From Phocaeicola vulgatus ATCC 8482 (GTDB taxonomy: Bacteria > Bacteroidota > Bacteroidia > Bacteroidales > Bacteroidaceae), in assembly GCF_000012825.1 (NCBI RefSeq), contig NC_009614.1, positions 1,488,001-1,552,000 on the forward strand: DNA of 64,000 nt, read 5' to 3'. The notes beneath the pieces were generated by a model, which searched no databases, had not been told where the DNA came from, and saw nothing but the letters and a program-made list of their open reading frames with translations. Below are positions 1 to 9,541 of this stretch, one piece after another (position 1 is the first letter of the stretch; each line of letters begins with the position of its first letter). A program made the position numbers and the translations under genes.

Positions 1-1353
1 ATAAGTAAGAGCCATTGGACAATCGAAATCAATATCATAAAATTCGAGCATCTTCATATAAATTTCTCCTCCTTCTCCAGCTTGTGGCTGGCGCCCGAAC
101 ATCAAATTCATAGAATTAACATTAGTACCTGTCATATGCATACCACCTAACAATACTTTAGCACGTTTACCTGCTGCTACATCCTCAGGACGAGTACGAA
201 GAACAAAACCTTTGCAGGTAGTTAAATTATCAAACATACAATAAGTCTTTCCACCTTCCAAATAATAAGTCTGTCCTTCGGCTAAATTTACATCGGAAAT
301 GAAGTCTGTTAAAAGGAAATCAATACGCATTGCATTGTATTTCAGAGCAGCCTCGTGCTGTATCAAAGCATTTTGATAAGCTTCATCTGAATCAAACCGG
401 TCACGACTTGGAGCACTTAAGTCATGAGTTACTAAAATAGGCTCTCCCGGTTCTCCGTCTGAGCGGGCAGAACAAGTATTGTAATATGCGTCCCATTTTA
501 CCTTCACATTCTCGTTGCGAACATTAATCACATAAACAGAGTTTTTCTGAAGTCCGTCAATATCTACATATCCCTTTTCAAAATCCTCATCGGTTAATTT
601 ATATTTTCTCCATTTTTCATTCACTGTTGATTCAGGATTATTAGGAGACGGATCTACTTCCAACCACTGATAAACAAAATTATCGTTAGCATCAAGCTGA
701 AATTTTTCACGATAAATAGCCTTATCATCGTCTGATACCCCTTCTGTTACAGTTTTGAAAGCACGATTCAACATCACACGCATAGTAGTCTGTGTAGTCT
801 TAGAAGCATCTACATAGACACAGAATGGAGTTGCATATCGATCAGAAGTGGTAATGCCCATCCATTCTGCCCACTGTCTGCCATCACCATGTCCATACCA
901 TTTGGATGCATGTGAAAAATCAGTCACATTATCATCTTTTGTTGATAACACGCGAATAGCAAAACGATAATCAGTGGAATACTGTTGATCTTTAATAACT
1001 AAATCAAGGACCTCCGGTCCTACAATGGTATCTAGTAACAAAAGACCGTTTTCGGCAGATGTACCCCAAGCATCTGCACCACCCGAAACATTTGGCTGTA
1101 GTGCCTGACGAATCTGGTAGCCCGCACAGTTATTCACTCCATACCAATAAAGATGAATATCATTGCCATTCGGTCCCTCTGCTTTACAATTATAAGCATA
1201 GTCATCCCCTTTTCCTCTATTATTATCACAAATGAACATAGTCATCCATTCTCTATCTATATTTGCCATTCCTTTCTCATCATCATCAGAACACGAAATA
1301 CATGAGAAACCTGAAAATAACATTAATGCATATAAAAATATTTTTTTCATCAT
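1..1353 (-). CDS. Partial surface lipoprotein, DUF4957/DUF5123-like (beta-helix type)
   Basis: The reading frame opens at 1353 (ATG ATG, so 1350 is an equally good start) and runs off the left edge without a stop; the C-terminus is missing. The N-terminus is a lipoprotein signal ending in FSCISC followed by SDDDE, so the protein is probably exported to the outer membrane. About 450 residues are visible: first a fibronectin-III-like stretch, then from about residue 370 a segment that reads like the start of a right-handed beta-helix (TYYLEGGKTYCMFDNL and following). That arrangement is typical of SusCD-linked lipoproteins in pectin loci. It begins 16 nt after the SusD stop, so it should be the third gene of the SusC-SusD transcript. 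A glycan-binding or lyase-like role is inferred; the family name is from memory of sequence style and is uncertain. Confidence 0.6.
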   Translation of the reverse strand, partial: MMKKIFLYALMLFSGFSCISCSDDDEKGMANIDREWMTMFICDNNRGKGDDYAYNCKAEGPNGNDIHLYWYGVNNCAGYQIRQALQPNVSGGADAWGTSAENGLLLLDTIVGPEVLDLVIKDQQYSTDYRFAIRVLSTKDDNVTDFSHASKWYGHGDGRQWAEWMGITTSDRYATPFCVYVDASKTTQTTMRVMLNRAFKTVTEGVSDDDKAIYREKFQLDANDNFVYQWLEVDPSPNNPESTVNEKWRKYKLTDEDFEKGYVDIDGLQKNSVYVINVRNENVKVKWDAYYNTCSARSDGEPGEPILVTHDLSAPSRDRFDSDEAYQNALIQHEAALKYNAMRIDFLLTDFISDVNLAEGQTYYLEGGKTYCMFDNLTTCKGFVLRTRPEDVAAGKRAKVLLGGMHMTGTNVNSMNLMFGRQPQAGEGGEIYMKMLEFYDIDFDCPMALTY

Positions 1354-1369
1354 TCTGTCCTTTTATAAA

Positions 1370-3409
1370 TTATTTATAGCCATAATAGTTCTTGTATACA
1401 CCTGCTGAGCGTTGGATAGCCGCATTAGGATAAGGTAAAATATAACGTACAGGAGGTAAATCATTCACCTCAGGAACAGAATTACCATCCAGTGGTGATT
1501 CTGTTCCATCTTTGACCAACACAATCATTCCTTGTTCTGTATGACGAATATATCCATAGAATGAATATTTACATTGGTTAGTAGGCTCCGAATCATTGCT
1601 CCACTGATAAAATTCCGCCATCTTCCAAGTTGCTCCATCAACAGCTACCAAAGCTGTCGCTGGTTGATTAGCTGATTTGTAAGGATTATAAATATAGAGC
1701 ATATCCAATATCTTATTGGGATAAGGATAGCCATAAACTTGATTTACATCCACACGCCATTCAACCGTTTGTGGAAGAACATGGTAATACATAGATTCGG
1801 GAAGATCATCCAAATAAGCACTACCATCATGTTCAGCTATATCATCTTCGAAGCCAGTAGAAGAACCGGCATTAGACATTCCTACAGAAAGATAGCGCAA
1901 AAAACTATAAACAATTTCCTGTCCATAAAGATTATTACGGACAAGATCTCTCCAGCGCATATTCTCACCCGCAAACTCCCATTTACGTTCATCAAGCACG
2001 GCTTTCAAAAAAGTTTCTTTAGAAGAAGCCACCTGAGCAATATAGGCAGAAACAACACTTTGGTCATCGAATGCCCGTGCATGGACTTGACGAAGTGACT
2101 CCTGAGCAGTGGCAGTAGGTCCTTCCAACTCATTAACAGCTTCGGCATTCATCAACAAAACATCCGTATAACGCATATAAGGGAAGTTAATACCTGTATT
2201 ACTGGCACTCAAATTGGTAAACTGTCCCGCATTCGCCCATAATTTAGACCATTTATTATTATGGACAGTATAATCCGCACGAATCATACAAGAATCCTGA
2301 GTAGCATTATTAGCACTGTTACCATAATACCAAAGTCCATTAATAAAATCTCGACGCTTATCATTCTCATCGAATGAATAACGGTAAAAAGCACTCAAAC
2401 GTATATCACCTTTAGATTCTCCCCATACATTCTTACCCAATGTCTTTCCTTCATTAACGGTTGATGTAGGTCCTTGAGAATACCCTGTATTACCTGTAGA
2501 CTCCTTAGCAAAAGGAATCTCAAAAATAGGATCACCTTTAGCAATAATTTCAAAATTGCTTTCCTTGGTAAAAATATCTTGATAAGAAGTGCCTACAGAG
2601 TGTGTCCCCGAAGCAATAACCAGGCTAGTATATTCTTTTACGATTTGATAATACTTCTGATAATCTTCCGGACGTTTCATCACACCATAACTATTTGCAT
2701 TATTTTTATCCGGATGAAGTGAATAACCTCCGGCAGTCAATGCAATACGTGCAATTAATGCCCAAGCAAACTCCTTAGACGCACGTTCTACTGTTGTTGT
2801 TGTAGTAGAAGACATCTTAGGAGCAATATCCTGCAAATCTTCAATAAGTTTATTTTGGATTTCTTCGCGATTCATTACAGGAATCACATAATTATCACCT
2901 AATTGTGAGGCTGGCAGGAAAGTGAAAGGAACATCCCCGAACATCACTACCAGATCATGATAAACCATAGCACGAAGACACTTGGCTTCGCCCAACATCT
3001 GCATAACAGCGGTATTCTCTTCATTATAAAGCGGACCAGTTTCTACACCCCGGATAAAACGGTTAGCATCTTCAATAGCTTTATAAGAAGCTCTCCAATA
3101 TTTATCAATTTCGCCACCTTGATCGTCACAATCAAAACGTGCATAGCTATTATGGGTTGCTACATTACCTGTATACATCTGCATATCAACATCACTGTTC
3201 AAATTAAAAGTTTTCTGATAGGCACTGCCATAAAGATCACCTACCAAGATAGAAGCATAAACACCGTTCAACGCACGGCTAATTTCTGTTTCTTGGCTGA
3301 ACACAAAGTCCTCATTGTAACTTGATGGAGAATCCACGTCAAGGAAATCATTGCATGATATTAGAGTCAAAGTTGCTAATCCTATTATTAAAGTATTTTT
3401 AAATTTCAT
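1370..3409 (-). CDS. SusD/RagB-family glycan-binding lipoprotein (pair 1)
   Basis: A 679-residue SusD-family protein. It has a type II signal ending in TLISC and then NDFLDVDSP, the usual SusD mature start. The TPR-like helical core is visible (for example AMVYHDLVVMFGDVPF near residue 150, FPYMRYTDVLLMNAEAVNE near 415, ERKWEFAGENMRWRDLVR near 475), and the C-terminus ends in the ILPYPNAAIQ element common to the family. SusD proteins sit on the cell surface as the lid of the SusC channel and bind the glycan to be imported. At 679 residues it is longer than the common 520-600, with an extended C-terminal half. The gene starts 12 nt after the SusC stop, so the two are co-transcribed. No enzyme accompanies this pair inside the window. 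Confidence 0.95.
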   Translation of the reverse strand: MKFKNTLIIGLATLTLISCNDFLDVDSPSSYNEDFVFSQETEISRALNGVYASILVGDLYGSAYQKTFNLNSDVDMQMYTGNVATHNSYARFDCDDQGGEIDKYWRASYKAIEDANRFIRGVETGPLYNEENTAVMQMLGEAKCLRAMVYHDLVVMFGDVPFTFLPASQLGDNYVIPVMNREEIQNKLIEDLQDIAPKMSSTTTTTVERASKEFAWALIARIALTAGGYSLHPDKNNANSYGVMKRPEDYQKYYQIVKEYTSLVIASGTHSVGTSYQDIFTKESNFEIIAKGDPIFEIPFAKESTGNTGYSQGPTSTVNEGKTLGKNVWGESKGDIRLSAFYRYSFDENDKRRDFINGLWYYGNSANNATQDSCMIRADYTVHNNKWSKLWANAGQFTNLSASNTGINFPYMRYTDVLLMNAEAVNELEGPTATAQESLRQVHARAFDDQSVVSAYIAQVASSKETFLKAVLDERKWEFAGENMRWRDLVRNNLYGQEIVYSFLRYLSVGMSNAGSSTGFEDDIAEHDGSAYLDDLPESMYYHVLPQTVEWRVDVNQVYGYPYPNKILDMLYIYNPYKSANQPATALVAVDGATWKMAEFYQWSNDSEPTNQCKYSFYGYIRHTEQGMIVLVKDGTESPLDGNSVPEVNDLPPVRYILPYPNAAIQRSAGVYKNYYGYK

Positions 3410-3421
3410 GTGCTTTCAAAT

Positions 3422-6400
3422 TTAGAATGTAATATTAGTACCTAGTACAAAACTGCGACTACGTGGGTAACGGTTATAGTCCATACCACAAGTTAATCCT
3501 GTCTGAATATCCACTTCAGGATCATAACCCGAATACCCAGTAATAATAAACAAATTAGAGGCTGACACATAAAAACGAGCTTTCGAAATCCCCCATTTAG
3601 AAGTCAGATTTCCAGGTAACGTATAGCCAACAGTCAAATCCTGACAACGCAGAAACGATCCATCCTCGATAAAATAGGAATGAGTTATTTTTTTTGTCAC
3701 ATCCGTCGGATTCCAAAGTGTCCTACCTTCGTTTAATTCACGGTACATATCCAACGAACCATCAATATAGTAACATTTGTACAAGCATTCGCCATCACCA
3801 TCACGGGTATAACGCCAACCTTTGTCGGCAAATGTGGAAAGCACATTGTAGAACTTATTCTTATTGCTTTCGGATGAGGAAAGCTGGTAAGCTGTCGCAT
3901 TATTCACATCAAAATCAAGCATAAAGTTGAAGTTCATGGCAAAATCAAAACCCTTCCATTGTCCGCTCAATCCAAAACCTCCCTGCACTTTTGGATTGGT
4001 ATTACCTATAACAGTACGGTCATCTTCTGTGATATATCCGTCACCATTCAAATCCTTGAACTTGACTTTGCCCGGCAGAGTAGCTATGCCTGAATTAGAA
4101 TCTCCTGAAATCTGATTGATTATTGTTTTTGGATGTTCCACACCGTCTGCATCCATAATAGGTGCATCTTTCGAAGTTCCGTTTTCAGCGGCCGTTGATC
4201 CCCAAGGTACTGCTTGCAAGTTATTAGTGGGATCAAAATAGAATTCATCCATTGAATATAAACCATCATATACAAAACCATAAATAAGTCCTACTTGGTC
4301 ACCCACCTTCAAACAATAATCATTGTAACTTGATTTCCAACGGTTATTCTGATCCCAAATCACATTGTCTGTACCATTTAATTTATCAACTTTCATTTTA
4401 TTCATACCTAAAGAAAGATTTGCGGAAAGCACATAATCCCTGCCACTGAGAATATCTCCTGATATAGTTAATTCAACCCCTTTATTAGTTACTTGTCCAA
4501 TATTTTGCATCTGACTTACATAACCAGTTGCTGAAGGAATGTCCGATTTATAAAGTAAATCTTTCGTCGTATTCCAATAAATCTCCGGAGTAACAGTGAG
4601 ACGACCATTAAAAAGCGTGATATCAGCAGCAAGATTACGAGTTAATGTAGTTTCCCATTTAATATTTTTATTGGCAAAAGTAGTACCCCCTTGATTACCA
4701 TACCATTGCTCTCCAAACTGAGTTGCTTCTCCAAATCCAGGTCCGCCGGTAGAATTAACAGTATATAAATAACGCCACATATCATCACTGATACGATTAT
4801 TTCCTGCCAACCCTATAGCTGCACGAAGTTTTAACTGATCAATCCATTTTATATCTTCCATAAACTTTTCTTCTGAAAGCACCCAAGCACCTGATACTGA
4901 AGGGAAATATCCCCATTGATTACCTGGAGCAAATTTAGTGGAACCATCAGCACGCATAGTTACAGAGAGTAAGTATTTGTGGTTATAGTTATAACTTGCC
5001 TGCCCAAAGAAAGAAGCAGTGCGATCTGGAGTCGAAAGTGATGAAGTTGACTCCTGCGGTGTACCGAATCCCATATTATCCCAAGCCTGTCCAGCCTCAA
5101 ATGCACGTGGGAAATAACGATTCTTTTGGAAGTTCTTCTTATTTTGGCTATGATAAATTTCTTGCCCCAATAACATGGAAAAATTATGCTTATCTTTAAT
5201 AGAAAAGCCATAAGATGCCGTGTTAGTCCAAATATATTTAAAAGACTGATCTTTCTGAATACTTGCTACAGGCAACGAATTATTTTTTGTACCTTCACCT
5301 GTCAAGGCACCCCAAAAACGATATTGATCTTTCCAGTTTAAACTAAGAGTGGCTTCTGTACGAAGCACCAATCCTTTAACAGGCTTCCATTCCAATGAAA
5401 TAGCATTAGTATAGTTATAAGCATACTTATTCTGTTGATTAATGGCAATATCACTTTTCGGATTAGTATAAGTAAACAATGCTTCTTCATCAGGGTCAGC
5501 ATAAGAAGGATCTATATATCCGAATTCACGTAATCCGTTAGTGGGTCTATAACGGAGTACATCAATAATACCGCCTGTACCAATATTATCACCTCCAGCT
5601 CCTTGATCACGGCGAAACGTAAATTTAGGATTGATATGCAATGTCAAATTTTTAGTTATATCAATAGCTGTCTTGATATTCAAATTGGTACGGCGCACAC
5701 CCGACCCCATAATAATACCTTTATCTTCGCTTTGAGTAAGAGAAGCAGTGAAGCGCATCTTATCTGTACCTCCACCAATAGTTACATTAGTAGAATAATT
5801 GATAGGATTCTCTCCCATTACCTCATCCTGCCAGTCATGAGTAGGCAAAGAATAATACATATCCAAATCTTGCGGATTGCCAAAATTAGCACGGAAAAAT
5901 TTGGCATTGCTAGAACGGCTACCATTACACGCCGACCATTCATATTGATAACGTGCAAACTCTGCTGAATTCATTAAATCTAATTTTTTAGACAAATGAC
6001 TAGTAGACAAATGGGCATTGAAACTTACCTGTATTTTTCCAGCTTTGGCCGATTTAGTAGTAACAACCACTACACCATTACCGCCCTTAGCTCCATAGAT
6101 TGCCGTGATAGAAGCATCTTTCAATACATCAATAGAAGCAATGTCTGTAGGAGGAATATCATTGATGTTATCCACCTGAAAACCATCGACAATGTAAAGA
6201 GGATCATTGCTCTGGGTCACAGACGTACCTCCACGAACACGAATGTTAATATCTGCCCCTGGAGCACCATCGACCGTAGTTACTTGCACACCAGCTATTT
6301 TTCCCTGCAAAGCCACAGCGGCTGAAGTAACTGGTACAGCAGCAATCTTCACACCAGACACGGAACCTACTGAGCCAGTCAGATCTTTACGAGCCCTGCT

Positions 6401-6757
6401 ACTGTAACCCAGCACTACTACCTCTTCAAGCGCTTGTGAATCATCTTGCAGCGTAATTGTCAGTTCTTTTCCGGTAACCGCATCCACTTCTTGCGTTTCG
6501 TAACCTACAAAAGAAATAACAATTCTTTTTCCTTTAGACACGGCCAAAGTAAACTTTCCGTCAAAATCAGTTATGGTTCCGTTGGAAGGATTTCCCTTCT
6601 CCACAACGGAAGCTCCAATAACGGCTTCACCTGCCGAATCAAGTACAGTACCTTTTACGGTAATGCTCTGAGCAAACATCATCACCGGTATCAGTAACAG
6701 CACTGAAAACAGAAGAAGTCTGCTTTTCACTCCTCTTAATTCATTTGTAAATTTCAT
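3422..6757 (-). CDS. SusC/RagA-family TonB-dependent transporter (pair 1)
   Basis: A 1111-residue outer-membrane transporter. The order is: signal peptide ending MMFAQ, a carboxypeptidase-D-like regulatory domain (SITVKGTVLDSAGEAVIGAS to about residue 110, with the GTITDFDGKFTL signature), a TonB-box/plug entry (LEEVVVLGYSSRARKDLTGSV), the plug with the SusC signature (ASIDVLKDASITAIYGAKGG), a beta-barrel, and a C-terminal strand ending in phenylalanine. It imports oligosaccharides using TonB energy with its SusD partner directly downstream. Its N-terminus differs from the two SusC proteins of the invertible region, so it is unlikely to take part in that switch. It is the first gene of its transcript; upstream lies a 437-bp AT-rich region after the terminator of the preceding operon. 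Confidence 0.96.
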   Translation of the reverse strand: MKFTNELRGVKSRLLLFSVLLLIPVMMFAQSITVKGTVLDSAGEAVIGASVVEKGNPSNGTITDFDGKFTLAVSKGKRIVISFVGYETQEVDAVTGKELTITLQDDSQALEEVVVLGYSSRARKDLTGSVGSVSGVKIAAVPVTSAAVALQGKIAGVQVTTVDGAPGADINIRVRGGTSVTQSNDPLYIVDGFQVDNINDIPPTDIASIDVLKDASITAIYGAKGGNGVVVVTTKSAKAGKIQVSFNAHLSTSHLSKKLDLMNSAEFARYQYEWSACNGSRSSNAKFFRANFGNPQDLDMYYSLPTHDWQDEVMGENPINYSTNVTIGGGTDKMRFTASLTQSEDKGIIMGSGVRRTNLNIKTAIDITKNLTLHINPKFTFRRDQGAGGDNIGTGGIIDVLRYRPTNGLREFGYIDPSYADPDEEALFTYTNPKSDIAINQQNKYAYNYTNAISLEWKPVKGLVLRTEATLSLNWKDQYRFWGALTGEGTKNNSLPVASIQKDQSFKYIWTNTASYGFSIKDKHNFSMLLGQEIYHSQNKKNFQKNRYFPRAFEAGQAWDNMGFGTPQESTSSLSTPDRTASFFGQASYNYNHKYLLSVTMRADGSTKFAPGNQWGYFPSVSGAWVLSEEKFMEDIKWIDQLKLRAAIGLAGNNRISDDMWRYLYTVNSTGGPGFGEATQFGEQWYGNQGGTTFANKNIKWETTLTRNLAADITLFNGRLTVTPEIYWNTTKDLLYKSDIPSATGYVSQMQNIGQVTNKGVELTISGDILSGRDYVLSANLSLGMNKMKVDKLNGTDNVIWDQNNRWKSSYNDYCLKVGDQVGLIYGFVYDGLYSMDEFYFDPTNNLQAVPWGSTAAENGTSKDAPIMDADGVEHPKTIINQISGDSNSGIATLPGKVKFKDLNGDGYITEDDRTVIGNTNPKVQGGFGLSGQWKGFDFAMNFNFMLDFDVNNATAYQLSSSESNKNKFYNVLSTFADKGWRYTRDGDGECLYKCYYIDGSLDMYRELNEGRTLWNPTDVTKKITHSYFIEDGSFLRCQDLTVGYTLPGNLTSKWGISKARFYVSASNLFIITGYSGYDPEVDIQTGLTCGMDYNRYPRSRSFVLGTNITF

Positions 6758-7194
6758 AATAAAATATTAAGTTAAACAAAAATTTAAAGTCCATTTTTTC
6801 CGTGAATGTGAAATAATATAAATCACTATTGTTATTTATATTCTATTCTAAAAGGAAACAATTATAATTTTTATGAGAATAATAGATACTTATTAAAATA
6901 GCACACGCATTCTTATAATTTCCGTGTACGCACACAAAACGAGTGAAAAATATTAGATATACAAATTCCCATGCTAAATAAAGCACATCATCAAATACAT
7001 TAACAGTAATGTTTTCCATTATAATTTAATGTTAGTATTAGAAAATTGGTTTATTTTTATACTATATACGCCACAAATAAAAATAATATTGTTGACTGAA
7101 CCTAATTTTTGTATTGAAAAAAATTAGTTCAACCAATAATTACAACATAATGAACAAAAAAGACACATTCATCAATGAAAACACGGAATTACAT
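6758..7194. other. Intergenic control region ahead of SusC pair 1
   Basis: This AT-rich non-coding stretch lies between the SusC start and the terminator of the upstream operon. No convincing TAnnTTTG box was found on the minus strand. The one clear structure is an imperfect dyad at 7093-7135, with arms TTGACTGAACCTAATTTTT and AAAAAAATTAGTTCAACC around a 6-nt loop. It could be a regulator site for this locus or a leader hairpin. The GACGATT operator shared by the GH97 and GH127 promoters was not seen here. Confidence 0.4.
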
Positions 7195-7233
7195 AAAAAA
7201 GCAGTGCTATGGACTTGTCCTCCATAACACTGC
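7195..7233 (-). terminator. Intrinsic terminator of the GH97-GH43-GH127-S9 operon
   Basis: Arms GCAGTGCTATGGA (7201-7213) and TCCATAACACTGC (7221-7233) form a 13-bp stem with one G-U pair and a 7-nt loop. On the minus strand the stem is followed by six T (7195-7200). It lies 54 bp past the peptidase stop and separates this operon from the SusC pair 1 transcript. Confidence 0.88.
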
Positions 7234-7286
7234 CACCTCTATTTATCATAACTGACAAACTCCTACAGCTACAAACCTCACTCCTC

Positions 7287-9530
7287 CTATTTTATCTCAT
7301 CCCACTTCGGTGGATTCACCTGCATCAAATGACGGACAAAGAAATCATACCGCTTATGTTCGCCAAAATCTTCCCCCATTGTATGATGCGCTCCGGGAAT
7401 CACGACCAATTCAAAATCTTTATTCGCCTTTATCAATGCATTGACCACCTGCATGGTAGAGGCAGGATCTACATTATCATCCAGTTCTCCCACCACTAAC
7501 ATCAAAGGACGACTCAACAGATGTGCATTTTCCACATTAGACCCTTCCTTATATTGATCTCCTACCGGATAGCCCAACCAAAGTTCATTCCACCAAATCT
7601 TATCCATACGGTTATCATGACAACCACAAGCCGAATAAGCCGCTTTATAGAAATCAGGATAAAGCAAAACTGCATTTGTAGATTCCTGACCACCGGCAGA
7701 ACAACCGTAAATACCTACCCTGTCCACATCCATATAAGGATATTTCCGTGCAGCCGCCTTAATCCAGGCAATATGGTCCGGCAGACCGGCATCTTTCAAA
7801 TTCTTATAACATACATTCTCAAAAGCACGCGAACGGAAAGAAGTTCCCATTCCATCGACCATTACGACGATAAAACCAAGTTCGGCCAAGGAAGTCATAT
7901 TCCAGTCATAAGGACGGAAAGTCTTCGGAACATACTGGTCTCCGGGACCCTGATAAATGTATTCGATAACCGGATATTTCTTGTTCGGGTCAAAGTTGGT
8001 GGGGCGGGCAATCAATCCCCACATATCCGTCTTGCCGTCCCGCCCTTTGGCAACAAACACCTCCGGAGCTTTCCAGCCTTCGGCCTCCAAAAGAGTTATA
8101 TCGGCTGTTTCCAACGGCATCGCCACTTTGCCATCCCTGGCACTACGTAACACAGCGACGGGAACCTTGTCCACCATAGAATAAACATCTACCAAATACT
8201 TCATATCTCCCGAAAACCAGGCACGGTGCATCCCTTCTTCGGGAGTAAGACAGGTAAGACCTTTGCCATCAAAACCGATGCGGTAATAACGGATGAGATA
8301 GGGGTCTTCACCGGCTTCCATACCATTTGCCGAGAAATAGATCTGACGGTTATCCTCATCTACCCGAAGCACTTCGCGTACATACCATTCTCCTTTAGTA
8401 ATTTGATAATCGGGCTGTGCGGTAATACGGTTGTACATATAAAGATGATTCCAATTGTCACGCTCACTCATCCATATCATCTGCTTGCCGTCTTTTAAGT
8501 CATGACGGAAATGACGGGTATAATTCACATATGTATCGCTGGTTTCTTCTACCAACGGGCGCACTTTTCCCGTTTCGGCAGAAAATTCAAGTACTCTGTA
8601 CACCTGATGTCCGCGCTGGTTATATTCAAAAGTCACGGCACGGCTGTCGGGATTCCATTCGGGACCATATACTTCATATTGCCGGTCGAACAATTCGGTA
8701 GAAGGAATAATGCTTCGTCCGCTTTCCACTTCATAGATGCAGGGCACTTTAAAAGGAAGTTCGTCTCCCGGCTTCGCATACTCCTGTTTGTGAAGCTTGG
8801 GCTGAAGCTGATCAGCCGGAGAAGATTCCACATAATAAACATAACGCTTTTCCACCGGACGGATCTTGCAGGAAGCCACCTTCTTACTGTCCGGTGACCA
8901 GCGGATGTAGGCTGAATAATAATTACCCAGTGTCCCGTCCAAGCTCAGTTGCTTTTCTTTTCCGGTAGCCACCTCCTTTACATAGATATTCTGATTTTTA
9001 ATAAATGCGATCCATTTACCATCAGGAGACGGAACCGGTGATGCCGTCTTCTCATCATCCACCTCCATCCAATGCTTTTGCTTGGGAGGGAGAGGAACCG
9101 CACCTTCATTGACCAGTTGATTTTTCCGGGACGCATACATCCAACGTTGATTATTAAACACAAAGCGCAGCGTATCCAATCCCTTACTGACCGACAAACG
9201 CCCCAATGCAAGAGCTTCCGGCTTGACCTCTTTTCCGGATGCAGCACCCAACGCCTTTGCCAGACGATGAGAATCAAACAATTCTTTTCTAGCTTTCTTA
9301 TCCGCATCTACAGATACATACAGGCAGCCGTCCGGAGTATTCCGCACATACCAGAATTGATGAGTACCCTCTATCCATTGCGGATTGACATTGGAATAGA
9401 AAACTTTATCCGCACTGAACTTCTCTTTCAATGCATAAGCACGCCGATAATCATCGACCGTACCTTGAGCGACAGCCATGCCCCCACTAAGGAACATGGC
9501 TACCAGCCAACCTAACTTACCAACCTTCAT
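7287..9530 (-). CDS. S9 family prolyl-type peptidase (DPP IV-like), exported
   Basis: A 747-residue serine peptidase with the two-part S9 layout. After a signal peptide (MAVAQG cleavage region) comes a DPP IV-type beta-propeller to about residue 500 (blades such as SPVPSPDGKWIAFIKNQNIY, YIRWSPDSKKVA, MIWMSERDNWNHLYMYN), then an alpha/beta-hydrolase domain. The nucleophile is Ser611 in GCSAGG; Asp684/685 in GELDDNVDP and His715/716 in GAHHTMGED complete the expected triad. Relatives remove dipeptides or tripeptides after proline in the periplasm. It is the last gene of an operon with three glycosidases, 11 nt after GH127, and is followed by the terminator. A proline-directed peptidase beside arabinofuranosidases fits a proline- or hydroxyproline-rich glycoprotein substrate; that link is inference. 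Confidence 0.92.
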   Translation of the reverse strand: MKVGKLGWLVAMFLSGGMAVAQGTVDDYRRAYALKEKFSADKVFYSNVNPQWIEGTHQFWYVRNTPDGCLYVSVDADKKARKELFDSHRLAKALGAASGKEVKPEALALGRLSVSKGLDTLRFVFNNQRWMYASRKNQLVNEGAVPLPPKQKHWMEVDDEKTASPVPSPDGKWIAFIKNQNIYVKEVATGKEKQLSLDGTLGNYYSAYIRWSPDSKKVASCKIRPVEKRYVYYVESSPADQLQPKLHKQEYAKPGDELPFKVPCIYEVESGRSIIPSTELFDRQYEVYGPEWNPDSRAVTFEYNQRGHQVYRVLEFSAETGKVRPLVEETSDTYVNYTRHFRHDLKDGKQMIWMSERDNWNHLYMYNRITAQPDYQITKGEWYVREVLRVDEDNRQIYFSANGMEAGEDPYLIRYYRIGFDGKGLTCLTPEEGMHRAWFSGDMKYLVDVYSMVDKVPVAVLRSARDGKVAMPLETADITLLEAEGWKAPEVFVAKGRDGKTDMWGLIARPTNFDPNKKYPVIEYIYQGPGDQYVPKTFRPYDWNMTSLAELGFIVVMVDGMGTSFRSRAFENVCYKNLKDAGLPDHIAWIKAAARKYPYMDVDRVGIYGCSAGGQESTNAVLLYPDFYKAAYSACGCHDNRMDKIWWNELWLGYPVGDQYKEGSNVENAHLLSRPLMLVVGELDDNVDPASTMQVVNALIKANKDFELVVIPGAHHTMGEDFGEHKRYDFFVRHLMQVNPPKWDEIK

Positions 9531-9541
9531 TTTGAATTATT

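Noticed and set aside
3422..6757. Participation of SusC pair 1 in the inversion system
   Set aside because: Its N-terminal coding sequence shares only family-level similarity (for example GTITDFDGKF) and no long DNA identity with the repeats.
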